A stretch of 64,000 nucleotides of DNA from Prolixibacter sp. SD074. Its GTDB lineage: Bacteria; Bacteroidota; Bacteroidia; Bacteroidales; Prolixibacteraceae. A model generated the notes under the pieces. That model worked only from the letters and a program-made list of their open reading frames with translations, did no database searches and was not told the origin of the DNA. The position numbers and the translations under genes were made by a program. Below are positions 36,592 through 46,697 of this stretch, one piece after another. Positions within the stretch are counted from its first letter, which is position 1, and each line of letters starts with the position of its first letter. The stretch covers positions 673,001 to 737,000 of the forward strand of contig NZ_BLAW01000001.1 in assembly GCF_009617895.1 (NCBI RefSeq). Direction: 5' to 3'.

Positions 36592-37749
36592 ATGGTTATG
36601 AAAAATAGGATGTTTTTATCCGCAATTATTGCAATTGCAACTGTTGGAATGTGGAGTTGTTCACAGAACTCTGGCGGAGGAGTTACCAATGTTAGTAATC
36701 AAACATTGAAAGAAGCCATCACGAATAGTACAGATCAGGTAAGCACGGCGATGAATGACATTAGTAGTTCTGATGGTTATAAGGTAATTACCTCTGGAAA
36801 CAGCAATCTGAAGTCGGCAGATGTATCTGCAACTGGCGATGAAATGTTTTCTGACAGTATTACCCTTGCTGATGTAAGCGGAGTTTATGAATACCAGGAT
36901 TCTGTACTTAACGAGATGCAAATGCATTGGGGTTATGGTTCTTACATGTATAATCACTTTAAAATGATTGCCGACACCTCTTTGTTTATTATCAAGCTAC
37001 CTGAATCGTTGGCTGTGCATCACCCGGAGTATTGTTTCTACAAATCGCAACGGGATACGGATACACTGGTGAATAATTTTGTCATCACTACATCAAAATA
37101 CAGTTATAAGTATGCTTTCCCCGGTGATTTATCCTACAGCCTGGAAAGTGATATTGCCGCTTCTGACACGGCAGTTGGTAGGCTGGATATCGAGTGGACG
37201 ATGGGCCGTTCTGACATGCCATACAGTTATGCCTCGACGTTTACTTTTGCCAGCGGTTACGCGGTTGGTATGCAGGCAGAAAGAACAGATACGACCAGGC
37301 TCTACGACTACAATCTTTCTGACGGCGGTCAAACGCTTTACGACGAGATGGTCCAATGGAGTAAAGATGACGGTACCGGTACCTATACCAAAGTGCACTC
37401 TCTGACTATCGGTGACGTGAAGATTGTACATACCCGTATAGCTGGTTCCGATTCTCTCGAAATTTATAAAGGTGGGGAACTCCAGCAAAACGCAACTGTA
37501 GCTGTAGTTGATAATAGTAGTGAAAATGATAGTGATGCAGAATACACCACGTTCTGCAACAAGTATCGCGACTACCAGATTACCTTCGATGACAGTACAA
37601 CGGTATTATTGTCTGATTTGCTTGGTCCGACAAGAGATACAATGAGCCAGTTGTTCTCGTCAATGCATGAGATGAAGTTTGCTACACATTTGGTCAACTA
37701 CATTGCGTGGAATGTATATTACCGTGATAAGATGAAATTAGATAATTAA
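36592..37749 (+). CDS. large lipoprotein of unknown function
   Basis: A 385-residue protein with a lipoprotein signal (MFLSAIIAIATVGMWSC, acceptor Cys about 23) followed by a flexible Ser/Asn/Thr-rich segment. The rest is rich in beta-strand-prone and aromatic residues (FAGYAV-like stretches, YEYQDSVLNEMQMHW, FVITTSKYSYKYAFPG). No family recognised. ATG 36592 and 36598 are both possible starts. The gene has its own terminator and long AT-rich flanks, so it is probably a free-standing unit. Confidence 0.75.
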   Translation: MVMKNRMFLSAIIAIATVGMWSCSQNSGGGVTNVSNQTLKEAITNSTDQVSTAMNDISSSDGYKVITSGNSNLKSADVSATGDEMFSDSITLADVSGVYEYQDSVLNEMQMHWGYGSYMYNHFKMIADTSLFIIKLPESLAVHHPEYCFYKSQRDTDTLVNNFVITTSKYSYKYAFPGDLSYSLESDIAASDTAVGRLDIEWTMGRSDMPYSYASTFTFASGYAVGMQAERTDTTRLYDYNLSDGGQTLYDEMVQWSKDDGTGTYTKVHSLTIGDVKIVHTRIAGSDSLEIYKGGELQQNATVAVVDNSSENDSDAEYTTFCNKYRDYQITFDDSTTVLLSDLLGPTRDTMSQLFSSMHEMKFATHLVNYIAWNVYYRDKMKLDN

Positions 37750-37774
37750 TCATCACATATTCAATAGAATAATT

Positions 37775-37800
37775 AAAAATCCGGTTAACGCCGGATTTTT
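37775..37800 (+). terminator. terminator after the lipoprotein gene
   Basis: Ten-base-pair stem AAAAATCCGG/CCGGATTTTT with a six-base loop, followed by further T. Confidence 0.85.
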
Positions 37801-38123
37801 TTTATACGACAATTTGTGTATGAGCGATGTAGTCATGTTGAAGTATGATTCATTGAATCAATTTCATGTTGGCAAATAGTCCGGGATTTGAGTTCTTTGT
37901 TATTAGTTGATTAAATTCTTTCTAAATAAACATGCTTCTAACAAATATTACACTAATTTTGAAGCATTATTAATAAGCACTTCCGAGCACTTGTTTAACT
38001 GTTTAAATTTGAGTTCCCAGGTATTAGAGAAGCTTAATTAAACAGCATTTCGGTTTTAGGAAGTTTGCGCTGAATTGAAAAGGATGTTGCGTGCAACGCC
38101 TTAATTGACAAGTTATAGATACT
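37801..38123. other. intergenic region upstream of the diflavin reductase
   Basis: About 320 bases with no supported gene, RNA or clear promoter element. Confidence 0.4.
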
Positions 38124-39920
38124 ATGAGTAATACATTTGGTTCGGAAATGAAAAATGGGTTTCGGGCTGTGAATAGTGAAAGTGTTGCGCAGCAAAAGAA
38201 ACAGCTGGACTGGATAAACAACCACTTAAAAGGGGAAAGCTTTATTCCCGGAAAATATTTCGTACACGCCGAGCAGGAAAGTGGGAATTCCGGAGACGGG
38301 AATATTCCATTGACCATTTTATATGGAACACATACTGGTCATAGCGAGGATATTGCTTACCGTATTTTTGACCTAGCAGAAGCCTCTGGTTTTGAAGCAG
38401 AAATCTTCCTGATGGAAGAATACAACTATCCGGAAGTAGCCAATGCAAAAAATGTTCTGATGATTCTTCCCACGCATGGAGAAGGCGATCCGCCAGTCAA
38501 TTCGGTTGACATGCTGGCTTATTTAAGGAGCGATGAGTGTCCTTCGCTGACTGATGTGAATTATGCCGTGTTGGCGCTTGGAGACAAGATTTATAAGAGC
38601 TTTTGTAAGGCTGGTGTTGACTTCGATGAGGTGATGAAGGAGCGCGGTGCCAATAATATCTTGCCCATTGTCAAGTGTGATGTGGATTATGAAGAAGATG
38701 CATCCAATTGGATCACGACTGTATTGCAGGTTGTTCGGGAAGTAAATGGAGGTGCAGGCAATGAGCCCATGGCCGGGGCGGCCGAGAGCAATGGCTCAAA
38801 AGATACCAGCTATTCGAGGAAAGATCCCTATTTCGCACGCGTTAAACGGAAAGTGCGTTTAACCGGCGAGGACTCGTTGAAAGACGTTTACCATGTTGAA
38901 CTGGACATTGCTGATTCAGGATTTACCTATGAACCCGGTGATAACGTTGGAGTCTTTGGTAACAATCCGGTTGAATTGGTCGAAGGCATTTTAGATTATA
39001 CCGGCATCAATGGTCAAACTGAAGTAGCGTTGAACGATTGGTCGCTTCCGCTTGAAACGGCACTACGTAACCGGTTGGAAATAAATATTCTTACCAGCCA
39101 CATATTAGCCAGTTATTACGAACTGACCAATATTGAAGCACTGGGAAATTTGCTGGTCGATGAGGAAAAACTGGATGAATATTTATATGGACACGATGCA
39201 CTGGATATGTTGATGGATTTCCCGGCAAAAATAACGGCCAGCCAGCTGGTAAGTGTGCTGCCTGAATTATCTCCTCGTCTTTATTCCATTGCCTCCAGTC
39301 AGAAAGTATATCCCGACGAAGTTCATATCACGGTCGTCGCTGTTCGATACCGAAATCGCGATCGTGACCGCAAAGGAACGTGTTCTACCTTTCTTACCGA
39401 TCGAATTGAAGAAGGAAGCTGGATCCCGGTATTTATCGATCACAATCTTGGATTTAAGATGCCGGAAGAACTGGATGCCCCGATGATTATGGTAGGAGCG
39501 GGAACCGGTGTAGCGCCTTATCGCAGCTTTATTCAGCAACGAAATGGCGATCATGTTAATGGGGAATCCTGGTTGTTTTTTGGCGATCAGCACAAGAAAT
39601 CAGATTTTCTTTATCGCGAAGATTGGGAGAAGTTCAGACAGCAAGGTGTTTTGACAGAACTATCACTGGCTTTTTCGCGCGATCAGGAACAAAAAGTATA
39701 CGTTCAGCATCGAATGCTGGAGATGGGCAAAGAACTATATAACTGGCTTCAGAAGGGCGCTTATCTTTATGTTTGCGGTGATAAAACACATATGGCCCGC
39801 GATGTTCATGAAACGCTCAAAACCATCGTCGCAGCAGAAGGCGGTCTTGAACCGGAAAAAGCTGAAGATTTTCTGAAAGATCTAAAAAAGCAAAAGAGAT
39901 ACCAAATTGATGTTTATTGA
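38124..39920 (+). CDS. cysJ: CysJ-like diflavin reductase (sulfite reductase flavoprotein type)
   Basis: A 598-residue NADPH-dependent diflavin reductase that passes electrons to a haem or sirohaem partner. The FMN/flavodoxin domain is at about 60-205 (LTILYGTHTGHSEDIA, ILPTHGEGDPP, LALGDKIYKSFCKAG), the FAD connecting domain at about 230-450 (RLYSIASSQKVYPDEVHITV, CSTFLTDRI), and the NADP domain at about 455-598 (MIMVGAGTGVAPYRSF, KVYVQHRM, YVCGD). Length equals E. coli CysJ (599). No cysI or other sulfur genes are adjacent, so its partner is not evident here. Confidence 0.9.
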   Translation: MSNTFGSEMKNGFRAVNSESVAQQKKQLDWINNHLKGESFIPGKYFVHAEQESGNSGDGNIPLTILYGTHTGHSEDIAYRIFDLAEASGFEAEIFLMEEYNYPEVANAKNVLMILPTHGEGDPPVNSVDMLAYLRSDECPSLTDVNYAVLALGDKIYKSFCKAGVDFDEVMKERGANNILPIVKCDVDYEEDASNWITTVLQVVREVNGGAGNEPMAGAAESNGSKDTSYSRKDPYFARVKRKVRLTGEDSLKDVYHVELDIADSGFTYEPGDNVGVFGNNPVELVEGILDYTGINGQTEVALNDWSLPLETALRNRLEINILTSHILASYYELTNIEALGNLLVDEEKLDEYLYGHDALDMLMDFPAKITASQLVSVLPELSPRLYSIASSQKVYPDEVHITVVAVRYRNRDRDRKGTCSTFLTDRIEEGSWIPVFIDHNLGFKMPEELDAPMIMVGAGTGVAPYRSFIQQRNGDHVNGESWLFFGDQHKKSDFLYREDWEKFRQQGVLTELSLAFSRDQEQKVYVQHRMLEMGKELYNWLQKGAYLYVCGDKTHMARDVHETLKTIVAAEGGLEPEKAEDFLKDLKKQKRYQIDVY

Positions 39921-40014
39921 TTGATATTTTGCTACCGGAATTATTCCGGACTAATTGAAAGAGGAGAGAATATCTTCGGATCAATTCAACTTCAAACGAA
40001 CCGTATAAAAACAC

Positions 40015-40050
40015 AAATGGGAACCATTCAGTGAAGAATAGTTCCCATTT
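40015..40050. terminator. hairpin after the diflavin reductase
   Basis: Ten-base-pair stem AAATGGGAAC/GTTCCCATTT with a sixteen-base loop and weak T content; probably a terminator. Confidence 0.55.
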
Positions 40051-40069
40051 CGCTGTTGAAGTATTCACT

Positions 40070-40390
40070 TCACAGTGTCAGGTTACGGTTATTTAGGCTG
40101 GTTACAGGATCGTCCGAAGACTTTCGTGCAACCTGTGGCTCCTGGACAATGTCTGTTACAACACCATCTTCAAGCTGTCCCTTCGGTATCCCGGGAGGAC
40201 ACCTTCCCGGACGAAGCTTCTTCTGGGCTATCTCTGTTTTCCTGTCCCGAAGAACAGTCCAACAGGCGATGAAGACGTCTTGGGAAATGAATCCTTTCTT
40301 TTCATCTTCTTTCTGCAGCATTAACCGGAGTTGCTGCTGCAGGGCCTTCTGATTCAGTTTTAGAATGAACGTTTCCGTTTGTCTGCAACC
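40070..40390 (-). other. possible decayed gene of unknown family
   Basis: On the minus strand a coding-like stretch reads TETFILKLNQKALQQQLRLM, LQKEDEKKGFISQDVFIACW, TVLRDRKTEIAQKKLRPGRC, then loses resemblance to protein. It has no credible start: the frame is closed by TAA at its 5' end, and an overlapping frame upstream is compositionally odd. No family recognised. From here to the ArfB stop (40705) nothing else was found. It may be another internally deleted gene. Confidence 0.3.
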
Positions 40391-40705
40391 GACTGGTAGT
40401 TCGATTGGATGTTATTCCGTTCGCTTTCCAGGCTTCAGCTCCTTCAACAAGCAGGTTTTGCAACCTGTACGATCGGAATCGGGCCCCAATTAAGTGACTT
40501 TTTTCTTCTCCTTGTTTCCGGTGCGACCTTTTATCGCTCACCTGATAGGTGCAAATTACAATGTTTTATTTATCAGGCAAGTGTTTTTGGCAAAACAAAA
40601 TTCACGAAAAACGAACAGAAGATATGAACAATTGTTGATAACGTGTCTTTGTCCCTTTATCTGTAGGCGTTTTATTCCCCGATCCCCGGATTTAAGTCGG
40701 TAATT

Positions 40706-41113
40706 TTAGTCTAAACGAGGGTTTTGTCGCCTCGATTTTTTCTCTGAATGTTGTTTTTTATTTTCCAGTCTCCGGTGGCGTGAAGCTAATGTTGGGCGCG
40801 TAGCTTTTCTTCTTTTTTGTGGAATTAGCGCCCAATTGATGAGCCGATAGAAACGGTCAATTACTTTTTCCTTGTTTTTCAGTTGCGAACGTTCGTTCTG
40901 TTCGGTTAGTATCAGTTCGCCTTCCTTGTTCATCCGGTTCGCTAATTTGCGCATCAATACGTTTTTCTCTTCCTGGGATAACAATTTCGACGATTCAACG
41001 TGGAATCGCAATTCCACTTTCGTATTGACCTTGTTCACATTCTGCCCGCCAGCTCCGCTACTGCGTGTAGCCGTGAAGGTAAGTTCTGGTATAAAATTAC
41101 GGTGGAGTACCAT
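40706..41113 (-). CDS. arfB: ArfB-type peptidyl-tRNA hydrolase (ribosome rescue)
   Basis: A 135-residue release-factor-like protein that frees stalled ribosomes. It has the GGQ loop in SSGAGGQNVNKVNTKVEL near residue 20, where catalytic water attack occurs, and a Lys/Arg-rich C-terminal tail (KRRKATRPTL..., KKSRRQNPR) that normally enters the empty mRNA channel. Length is typical (about 135-140). ATG at 41113 matches the family start. Confidence 0.95.
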   Translation of the reverse strand: MVLHRNFIPELTFTATRSSGAGGQNVNKVNTKVELRFHVESSKLLSQEEKNVLMRKLANRMNKEGELILTEQNERSQLKNKEKVIDRFYRLINWALIPQKRRKATRPTLASRHRRLENKKQHSEKKSRRQNPRLD

Positions 41114-41304
41114 GATGCTACGGATTTTATCGGGTTAAAGATAATGCTTCGTGGCACGATTTGCTCCATGAATAGATTGTTTTCCTCCGACTACCTGACT
41201 TTTATTTAACAATAGTTCGGTACTTTTAATGTTTTTTTATACAGAGATTCAAAAACTTATTATTTAATTGGGTTGTTCTATTTTTATTTAATTATGAATG
41301 TCTT

Positions 41305-43776
41305 ATGAACAAAAACAATACCGTCGAACCCGATCTCAATGACCTGACTATCGATCAACTTCATGAAAAACTGGGTACGTCAGAAAAAGGATTGTCCTCT
41401 GATGAAGCGACTAAACGATTGGGCCAATATGGACTTAACGGCCTGAATGAACACAAACCCAACCCTGTTGTCAAGTTTATGAAAAGTTTCTGGGGCCCGA
41501 TTCCCTGGATGATTGAAATAGCGGCAATTCTTTCAGCCGTGATACATCACTGGGAGGACTTCTGGATTATCACTACTTTATTGGTGTTGAACGCGGTAGT
41601 TGGATTTTGGCAGGAACATAAGGCTGATAACGCTATAGAGCTGCTGAAGAAGAAACTGGCGTTAAAATCAAGGGTGATTCGTGATGGAAAATGGCAGGAG
41701 TTGGCGGCCGATCAGCTGGTTCCTGGTGATGCAATTCGGTTGCGGCTAGGCGATGTGGTGCCGGCTGATGTGAAATTAACCAAGGGAGACTACCTCCAAT
41801 TGGATGAATCATCCCTGACGGGAGAATCGTTGCCGGTGGAGAAAAAGTCCTCGGACATGGCCTACTCCGGTTCTGTAGTCAAGCAAGGTGAGATGAGTGG
41901 AATTGTAACGGCCACTGGTATGAATACCTTTTTTGGCAAAACCGCCAAACTGGTTCAGGAGGCCAAAACCACCAGCCACTTCCAGCGGGCAGTTGTTAAA
42001 ATCGGTAATTATCTTATTGTATTTGCCTTTGCTTTGGTTTCGCTCATTTTCATCGTTTCCCTTTTCCGGGGAGAAAGTATGCTGCATTTTATCCAGTTTG
42101 CCCTGGTGTTAATGGTGGCTGCTATTCCGGCAGCTATGCCGGCAGTTCTCTCGGTTACGATGGCGGTTGGGGCTTCTGTGCTAGCGCGAAAGGAGGCTAT
42201 CGTTAGTCGATTGGCATCCATCGAGGAGATGGCGGGGATGGATATTCTCTGCTCCGATAAAACCGGTACCATTACCAAAAATGAGCTGACATTGGCAGAG
42301 GTGGTTCCCTTTGAAAAATACACGGGAAATGACGTACTCGTTTTTGCAACCTTAGCTTCCACTGTGGAAGATCATGACCCCATTGATAGCGCCATTATCG
42401 AGCATACACTGGCCGATGAAACCAACAAAAATAGCTTAAATGCTCTTGAAGTAATTGATTTTAAACCATTTGATCCCGTTATTAAGCATACCGAATCTAC
42501 GGTGAAGGAAGGCGCTGTTACTTTTCAGGTGGCCAAAGGTGCCCCACAGGCGATCCTTTCTTTGGTAAAAAATTCCGAAGAGATGGAAGGGCAGGTGAAC
42601 AATCAGGTGGAGGCTTTCGCCGAAAAAGGTTACCGTGCTTTGGGGGTTGCGCGGACCGATAAAAAAGGAAACTGGACGTATGTGGGGATGATCCCATTGT
42701 ACGATCCACCCCGTGAGGATTCGGCAGAAACGATTAAAATAGCCCAGGAGATGGGAGTGGAGGTGAAGATGATCACCGGAGACCATACGGCTATCGCAAA
42801 AGAAACCGCGAGAATGGTTGGCTTGAAAACGAATATCAAAGAGGCAGATGCCATCATGCAAAAGTCCGATCGCATGGCCCTAAAAGAGATTGAAGAATCG
42901 AATGGTTTTGCGCAGGTTTTCCCGGAACACAAATATCATATTGTCGAAATCCTGCAGCACAACGATCACATTGTCGGTATGACGGGTGACGGTGTTAATG
43001 ATGCACCGGCATTGAAAAAAGCAGATGTGGGAATTGCTGTTGCCGGGGCGACCGACGCTGCAAAATCAGCTGCATCGATTGTGCTGACCAAACCTGGATT
43101 GTCGGTGATTATTGATGCGATTAAAGAGAGCCGGAAGATTTTCCAGCGCATGAATAATTATTCCATTTACCGGATTGCTGAAACCATCCGGGTGCTGTTG
43201 TTTATTACGTTGTCCATTATTGCTTTCAACTTTTACCCGGTTTCGGCATTGATGATTGTTTTGCTGGCATTACTGAATGATGCGCCGATTATGACCATTG
43301 CGGTAGATAATGTGAAGTACTCCCGTACCCCGGACAAATGGGATATGCGCACCACGTTAGGTATTGCTACATTCCTTGGTTTGATTGGTGTAGTTTTTAC
43401 GTTTGGGATGTTGTTCATCGGGAAAGAGATGTTGCATTTGAGCAATGAAGTGTTGCAACCGTTCATTTACCTGAAGTTATCGGTAGCCGGACAATTGACG
43501 GTCTTCATGGCCCGGACCAAAGGGCACTTCTGGTCGGTGAAACCATCCAGGGCCCTGCTGCTTGCTATTGTCAGTACACAAGTTATCGCTACGCTAATTA
43601 CGGTGAATGGCTTTTTGATGCCCGCAATGGGCTGGAAACTGGCTGCTTTGATTTGGGGTTACGCTTTGGTGGAACTGGTCATTACCGATGCGCTGAAAGT
43701 ACAGATGCTGAAAGTATTGGATCACTCCAATGTGCGGTTCCGGAATTACAAGCACTGGGGAAGGCAATCGCGCTAA
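41305..43776 (+). CDS. P3A-type plasma-membrane proton-pumping ATPase
   Basis: An 823-residue P-type ATPase that exports protons at the cost of ATP. Segments: an N-terminal cation-ATPase domain, the LDESSLTGESLPVE actuator loop, the phosphorylation motif CSDKTGTITKN, the hinge MVTGDHTAIAKETA-like sequence (MITGDHTAIAKE) and GDGVNDAPALKKADVGIAV. The helices and length match fungal/plant/archaeal-type H+-ATPases rather than heavy-metal pumps: there is no CPC motif. Role: maintaining the proton gradient or acid tolerance. Specificity is inferred from the subfamily. Confidence 0.92.
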   Translation: MNKNNTVEPDLNDLTIDQLHEKLGTSEKGLSSDEATKRLGQYGLNGLNEHKPNPVVKFMKSFWGPIPWMIEIAAILSAVIHHWEDFWIITTLLVLNAVVGFWQEHKADNAIELLKKKLALKSRVIRDGKWQELAADQLVPGDAIRLRLGDVVPADVKLTKGDYLQLDESSLTGESLPVEKKSSDMAYSGSVVKQGEMSGIVTATGMNTFFGKTAKLVQEAKTTSHFQRAVVKIGNYLIVFAFALVSLIFIVSLFRGESMLHFIQFALVLMVAAIPAAMPAVLSVTMAVGASVLARKEAIVSRLASIEEMAGMDILCSDKTGTITKNELTLAEVVPFEKYTGNDVLVFATLASTVEDHDPIDSAIIEHTLADETNKNSLNALEVIDFKPFDPVIKHTESTVKEGAVTFQVAKGAPQAILSLVKNSEEMEGQVNNQVEAFAEKGYRALGVARTDKKGNWTYVGMIPLYDPPREDSAETIKIAQEMGVEVKMITGDHTAIAKETARMVGLKTNIKEADAIMQKSDRMALKEIEESNGFAQVFPEHKYHIVEILQHNDHIVGMTGDGVNDAPALKKADVGIAVAGATDAAKSAASIVLTKPGLSVIIDAIKESRKIFQRMNNYSIYRIAETIRVLLFITLSIIAFNFYPVSALMIVLLALLNDAPIMTIAVDNVKYSRTPDKWDMRTTLGIATFLGLIGVVFTFGMLFIGKEMLHLSNEVLQPFIYLKLSVAGQLTVFMARTKGHFWSVKPSRALLLAIVSTQVIATLITVNGFLMPAMGWKLAALIWGYALVELVITDALKVQMLKVLDHSNVRFRNYKHWGRQSR

Positions 43777-44092
43777 CAAATGGAATGGATAAGTCGATTA
43801 TTCGCCGGTATCCAGGACTATTGAAACAAGAGCAACTTGTATCGCAAGTAATTAGTTCGCTTTATGAGCGAGGTGTATAATGGTGAAACTTTGCCCGGAT
43901 GAAATTGGTTCATAAATTCTTGATTCCAAAAAATGTAATGGGATGAATGATTGTGCCGGAGTTCCGGACGTTTTCATATTTTAAACAATTTTGAAATCAA
44001 CAGGAAAGGCCGTGAATATAAACTAACTTGGATTTCAGGAATTTATTCCGTTTTTGAGATTACCTTTATAGGATACTAAAAATCAAAATCTG
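43777..44092. other. intergenic region between the proton ATPase and GH130
   Basis: 316 bases with no supported gene. A 31-codon frame from ATG 43785 (MDKSIIRRYPGLLKQEQLVS...) was noted but has no family match. Confidence 0.4.
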
Positions 44093-45568
44093 ATGCAAGT
44101 TGCCATAACCAGAAAGGATATATATTTTCGGCCGGATGCCAGCAGGGTTATCGCCCGCTTTTTATATACGGACGCTGAAAGGGCTAAAAACACAATTCGT
44201 TCTATCGTGAATATGTCGGAAAATGAGGCAACTTTGGCATTAAATCCGGTGCTAAGAGATTATTCACTGCGCCATCGGAATATTTCAAAAATCTTCGAAA
44301 AACATTTTAATCGAATCATTCATTTATTTGAAGAGTTAAGTATTGATCCCGGATTGATTACTACTTCAAAGAAAATACTCATAGGTTCGTATTTCACGAT
44401 GGAGTATTCGATTGAATCGGCTGCATTTTTTAATCCCTCGGTGGTTGAACATCCCGATCAATCGGAAACCGGTCCTGATGAGAAACGAGTAATTTTAAGT
44501 TTCAGGGCAACTGGCGAAGGCCATATTTCATCGATTGTTTTCCGAACAGGAGTATTGGATGCCAGCAACAACCTGATGATTGAACCAGTGGGCAAAATGC
44601 TGGAAAAGGCAGAACGTATCCGTCGGCATGTCTACGATAAAGAATCATTTAAAAGAAAACTCGATGAAATGAAGGATTTTCATGGCATCATTCCATCTGG
44701 TTTAGTCCTGGATAAACTCAAGGATAAATTTACTTATGGTGAGCTTTATTATTGTGTTGAAGAAGCCAAAAAGTTGCTTCGCCCCGCTTCTGAGAAAGAG
44801 ATTCTTTTCAACCAAATCATCTGGTTAGCGTCATCCCATTACGAACTTGATTTTTCGCTTGATACCAATATTTCCGAGCGGGTGATTTTTCCCTTATCGG
44901 CAAACGAACGAAACGGGATTGAAGATGCCCGTTTTGTGAAATTTAAAGATGATAAAAATGAAGCCACTTATTTTGCTACCTATACGGCCTACGATGGTAC
45001 AACGATCCTCCCTAAAATGATTGAAACCAAGGACTTTTATCACTTCAAGGTCAATCCGCTTCATGGCGAAATTGCACGAAATAAAGGAATGGCGTTGTTT
45101 CCCAGAAAGTTGAATGGAAAATATGCCATGCTTTGCCGCCTGGATGGCTTTAATAATTATATCGCTTTTTCTGATAATATCTCCATTTGGCGTGAAGCTC
45201 AGTTGCTACAAAAACCCCGATTCCCATGGGAATTCATTCAGATAGGAAATTGTGGTTCACCCATTGAAACCGATGAGGGGTGGTTGGTAATAACCCATGG
45301 TGTTGGGCCGATGCGTGAATATGCGATAGCTGCTTCGTTGTTCGACCTTGATAACCCGACAATCGAAATAGGCCGGTTGAAATCACCCCTGATAATGCCT
45401 AATGCTGAAGAAAGAGAAGGCTATGTGCCTAATGTGGTTTATTCCTGTGGCTCCATCATTCAGAATAACGATTTGATTATACCTTATGCCATGTCCGATT
45501 ATGCATCGACCTATGCAACCGTAAACTTACGTGAACTTCTGACCGAATTGAAAAATTCCAACCGGTAA
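44093..45568 (+). CDS. GH130-family glycoside phosphorylase/hydrolase
   Basis: A 491-residue five-bladed propeller enzyme of GH130, which phosphorolyses or hydrolyses beta-mannosides. Family segments: NGIEDARFVKFKDD, YFATYTAYDG, KNKGMALFPRKL-like ARNKGMALFPRK, YAMLCRLDGFNNYIA and the GNCGSPIETDEGWLVITHGVGPMR active-site region. It has an N-terminal extension of about 150 residues, as in the longer mannoside members. The exact activity depends on subfamily, which I cannot fix. The truncated GH5 further right hints at an older mannan/glucan gene set. Confidence 0.88.
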   Translation: MQVAITRKDIYFRPDASRVIARFLYTDAERAKNTIRSIVNMSENEATLALNPVLRDYSLRHRNISKIFEKHFNRIIHLFEELSIDPGLITTSKKILIGSYFTMEYSIESAAFFNPSVVEHPDQSETGPDEKRVILSFRATGEGHISSIVFRTGVLDASNNLMIEPVGKMLEKAERIRRHVYDKESFKRKLDEMKDFHGIIPSGLVLDKLKDKFTYGELYYCVEEAKKLLRPASEKEILFNQIIWLASSHYELDFSLDTNISERVIFPLSANERNGIEDARFVKFKDDKNEATYFATYTAYDGTTILPKMIETKDFYHFKVNPLHGEIARNKGMALFPRKLNGKYAMLCRLDGFNNYIAFSDNISIWREAQLLQKPRFPWEFIQIGNCGSPIETDEGWLVITHGVGPMREYAIAASLFDLDNPTIEIGRLKSPLIMPNAEEREGYVPNVVYSCGSIIQNNDLIIPYAMSDYASTYATVNLRELLTELKNSNR

Positions 45569-45623
45569 CGTTGGTATCCTTCAGGGCCGTCAGAAGGTTC
45601 AATATTTATTTAGATTTGAGTAA

Positions 45624-45631
45624 TATATTTG
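45624..45631 (+). promoter_or_regulatory. -7 promoter element for the island lipoprotein
   Basis: TATATTTG, with a second exact match TAGATTTG at 45611-45618. Downstream lies an unusually strong Shine-Dalgarno TAGGAGGG, rare in this phylum. Confidence 0.5.
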
Positions 45632-45661
45632 TATTTATTAAACACAAAATAGGAGGGAAAA

Positions 45662-46366
45662 ATGAAAAACAAAATATTTTTATTAATTGGATTAACAACG
45701 ATTTTTAATGTTTCTTGTCAACATAAAAAACAGGATTCTAATCATTCAAAATCAGAAGTTATCAAAGAGGAGACGAAAGCAGTTTCTGATAAGAAAGTAT
45801 TTGAGAATTTAGATGTTCTTTTATCGCCATTTGAAGATATGACGGAATTTGCACTGGAAAGCAACGAGGACGGAGTTAAAAAATCATTGAGTAAAATTGA
45901 AAAAGCATTTGATAATACAACATTTGAAAGAAATCTTTCTCCTGAAAATTACAAAATACTGAACTCAAAATTTGAGCAACTTAAAGAACTCATTGCCCAA
46001 AAGAAATACAATGAAGTCGCCTTGGCTTCAACACAGATTTTTGAATTTAATGTGAGTAATTTTTTAGATGGCTATAAAATAGAAAATCAAATTAACATTG
46101 AACACTTAGATTATATGGGGTTTAAAATTCTTGCTCTCTTGAATCAAGAAAAAATTGATTGGGCGAATATTGAACTAACCATTTCTAATGTCCAAAAAAA
46201 GTGGACTGCTTTAAGCCCAAACGTTGCAGACAGAAACTTAAAAGATTCTTTTAATTATCTTTTTAAAGCGTTGCAACTTAGTACCCAAAATAAAGATATT
46301 AGTATGATTAAAATACTGGCTGATATGGATTTAAGTTTAGTTGATGTATTAGAAAATAATATTTAG
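45662..46366 (+). CDS. island lipoprotein of unknown function
   Basis: A 234-residue protein with a lipoprotein signal (MKNKIFLLIGLTTIFNVSC, acceptor Cys 19). The remainder is helical and charged (DKKVFENLDVLLSPFEDMTE, FEQLKELIAQKKYNEVALAS, NLKDSFNYLFKALQLSTQNK). No family recognised. It is AT-rich like the following island, begins after a strong AGGAGG site, and is followed by a broken COG4705 gene and a hairpin. This and the different base composition suggest horizontal acquisition. Confidence 0.8.
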   Translation: MKNKIFLLIGLTTIFNVSCQHKKQDSNHSKSEVIKEETKAVSDKKVFENLDVLLSPFEDMTEFALESNEDGVKKSLSKIEKAFDNTTFERNLSPENYKILNSKFEQLKELIAQKKYNEVALASTQIFEFNVSNFLDGYKIENQINIEHLDYMGFKILALLNQEKIDWANIELTISNVQKKWTALSPNVADRNLKDSFNYLFKALQLSTQNKDISMIKILADMDLSLVDVLENNI

Positions 46367-46379
46367 AAATATAAATACT

Positions 46380-46697
46380 ATTAAGAACCTAAACAAAGTA
46401 GCAGAGATAACATTAATCTTTTGGTTAATGAAAATTGTGGCTACAACTCTTGGAGAAACATGGGGCGATTATTTGTCAATGACCTTAAATCTTGGCTATT
46501 TAACGGGAATTATAATTACGCTTATTTTCTTTTTAGTTGTACTTTCAGTTCAACTAATCACAAAAAACACATTCCTGTTTTTTATTGGTTAGTCATTGTA
46601 GCTACAACTACTTTAGGAACGGAAATATCAGATTTTCTTGATAAGGAGTTTACACTTGGGCTATACTTTAAGTAGTTTAATTCTCTTTTCAGGGTAA
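46380..46697 (+). pseudogene. COG4705-like membrane protein, frameshifted and truncated
   Basis: Three stretches in different frames form the start of a COG4705-type multi-helix membrane protein: NKVAEITLIFWLMKIVATTL..., then KKHIPVFYWLVIVATTTLGT and FTLG, then YTLSSLILFSG. Frame changes occur near 46555 and 46660. The usual length is about 250 residues, but the gene stops (TAA 46695) exactly where a hairpin begins. No ATG precedes the first stretch. The function of the family is unknown. Confidence 0.68.
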
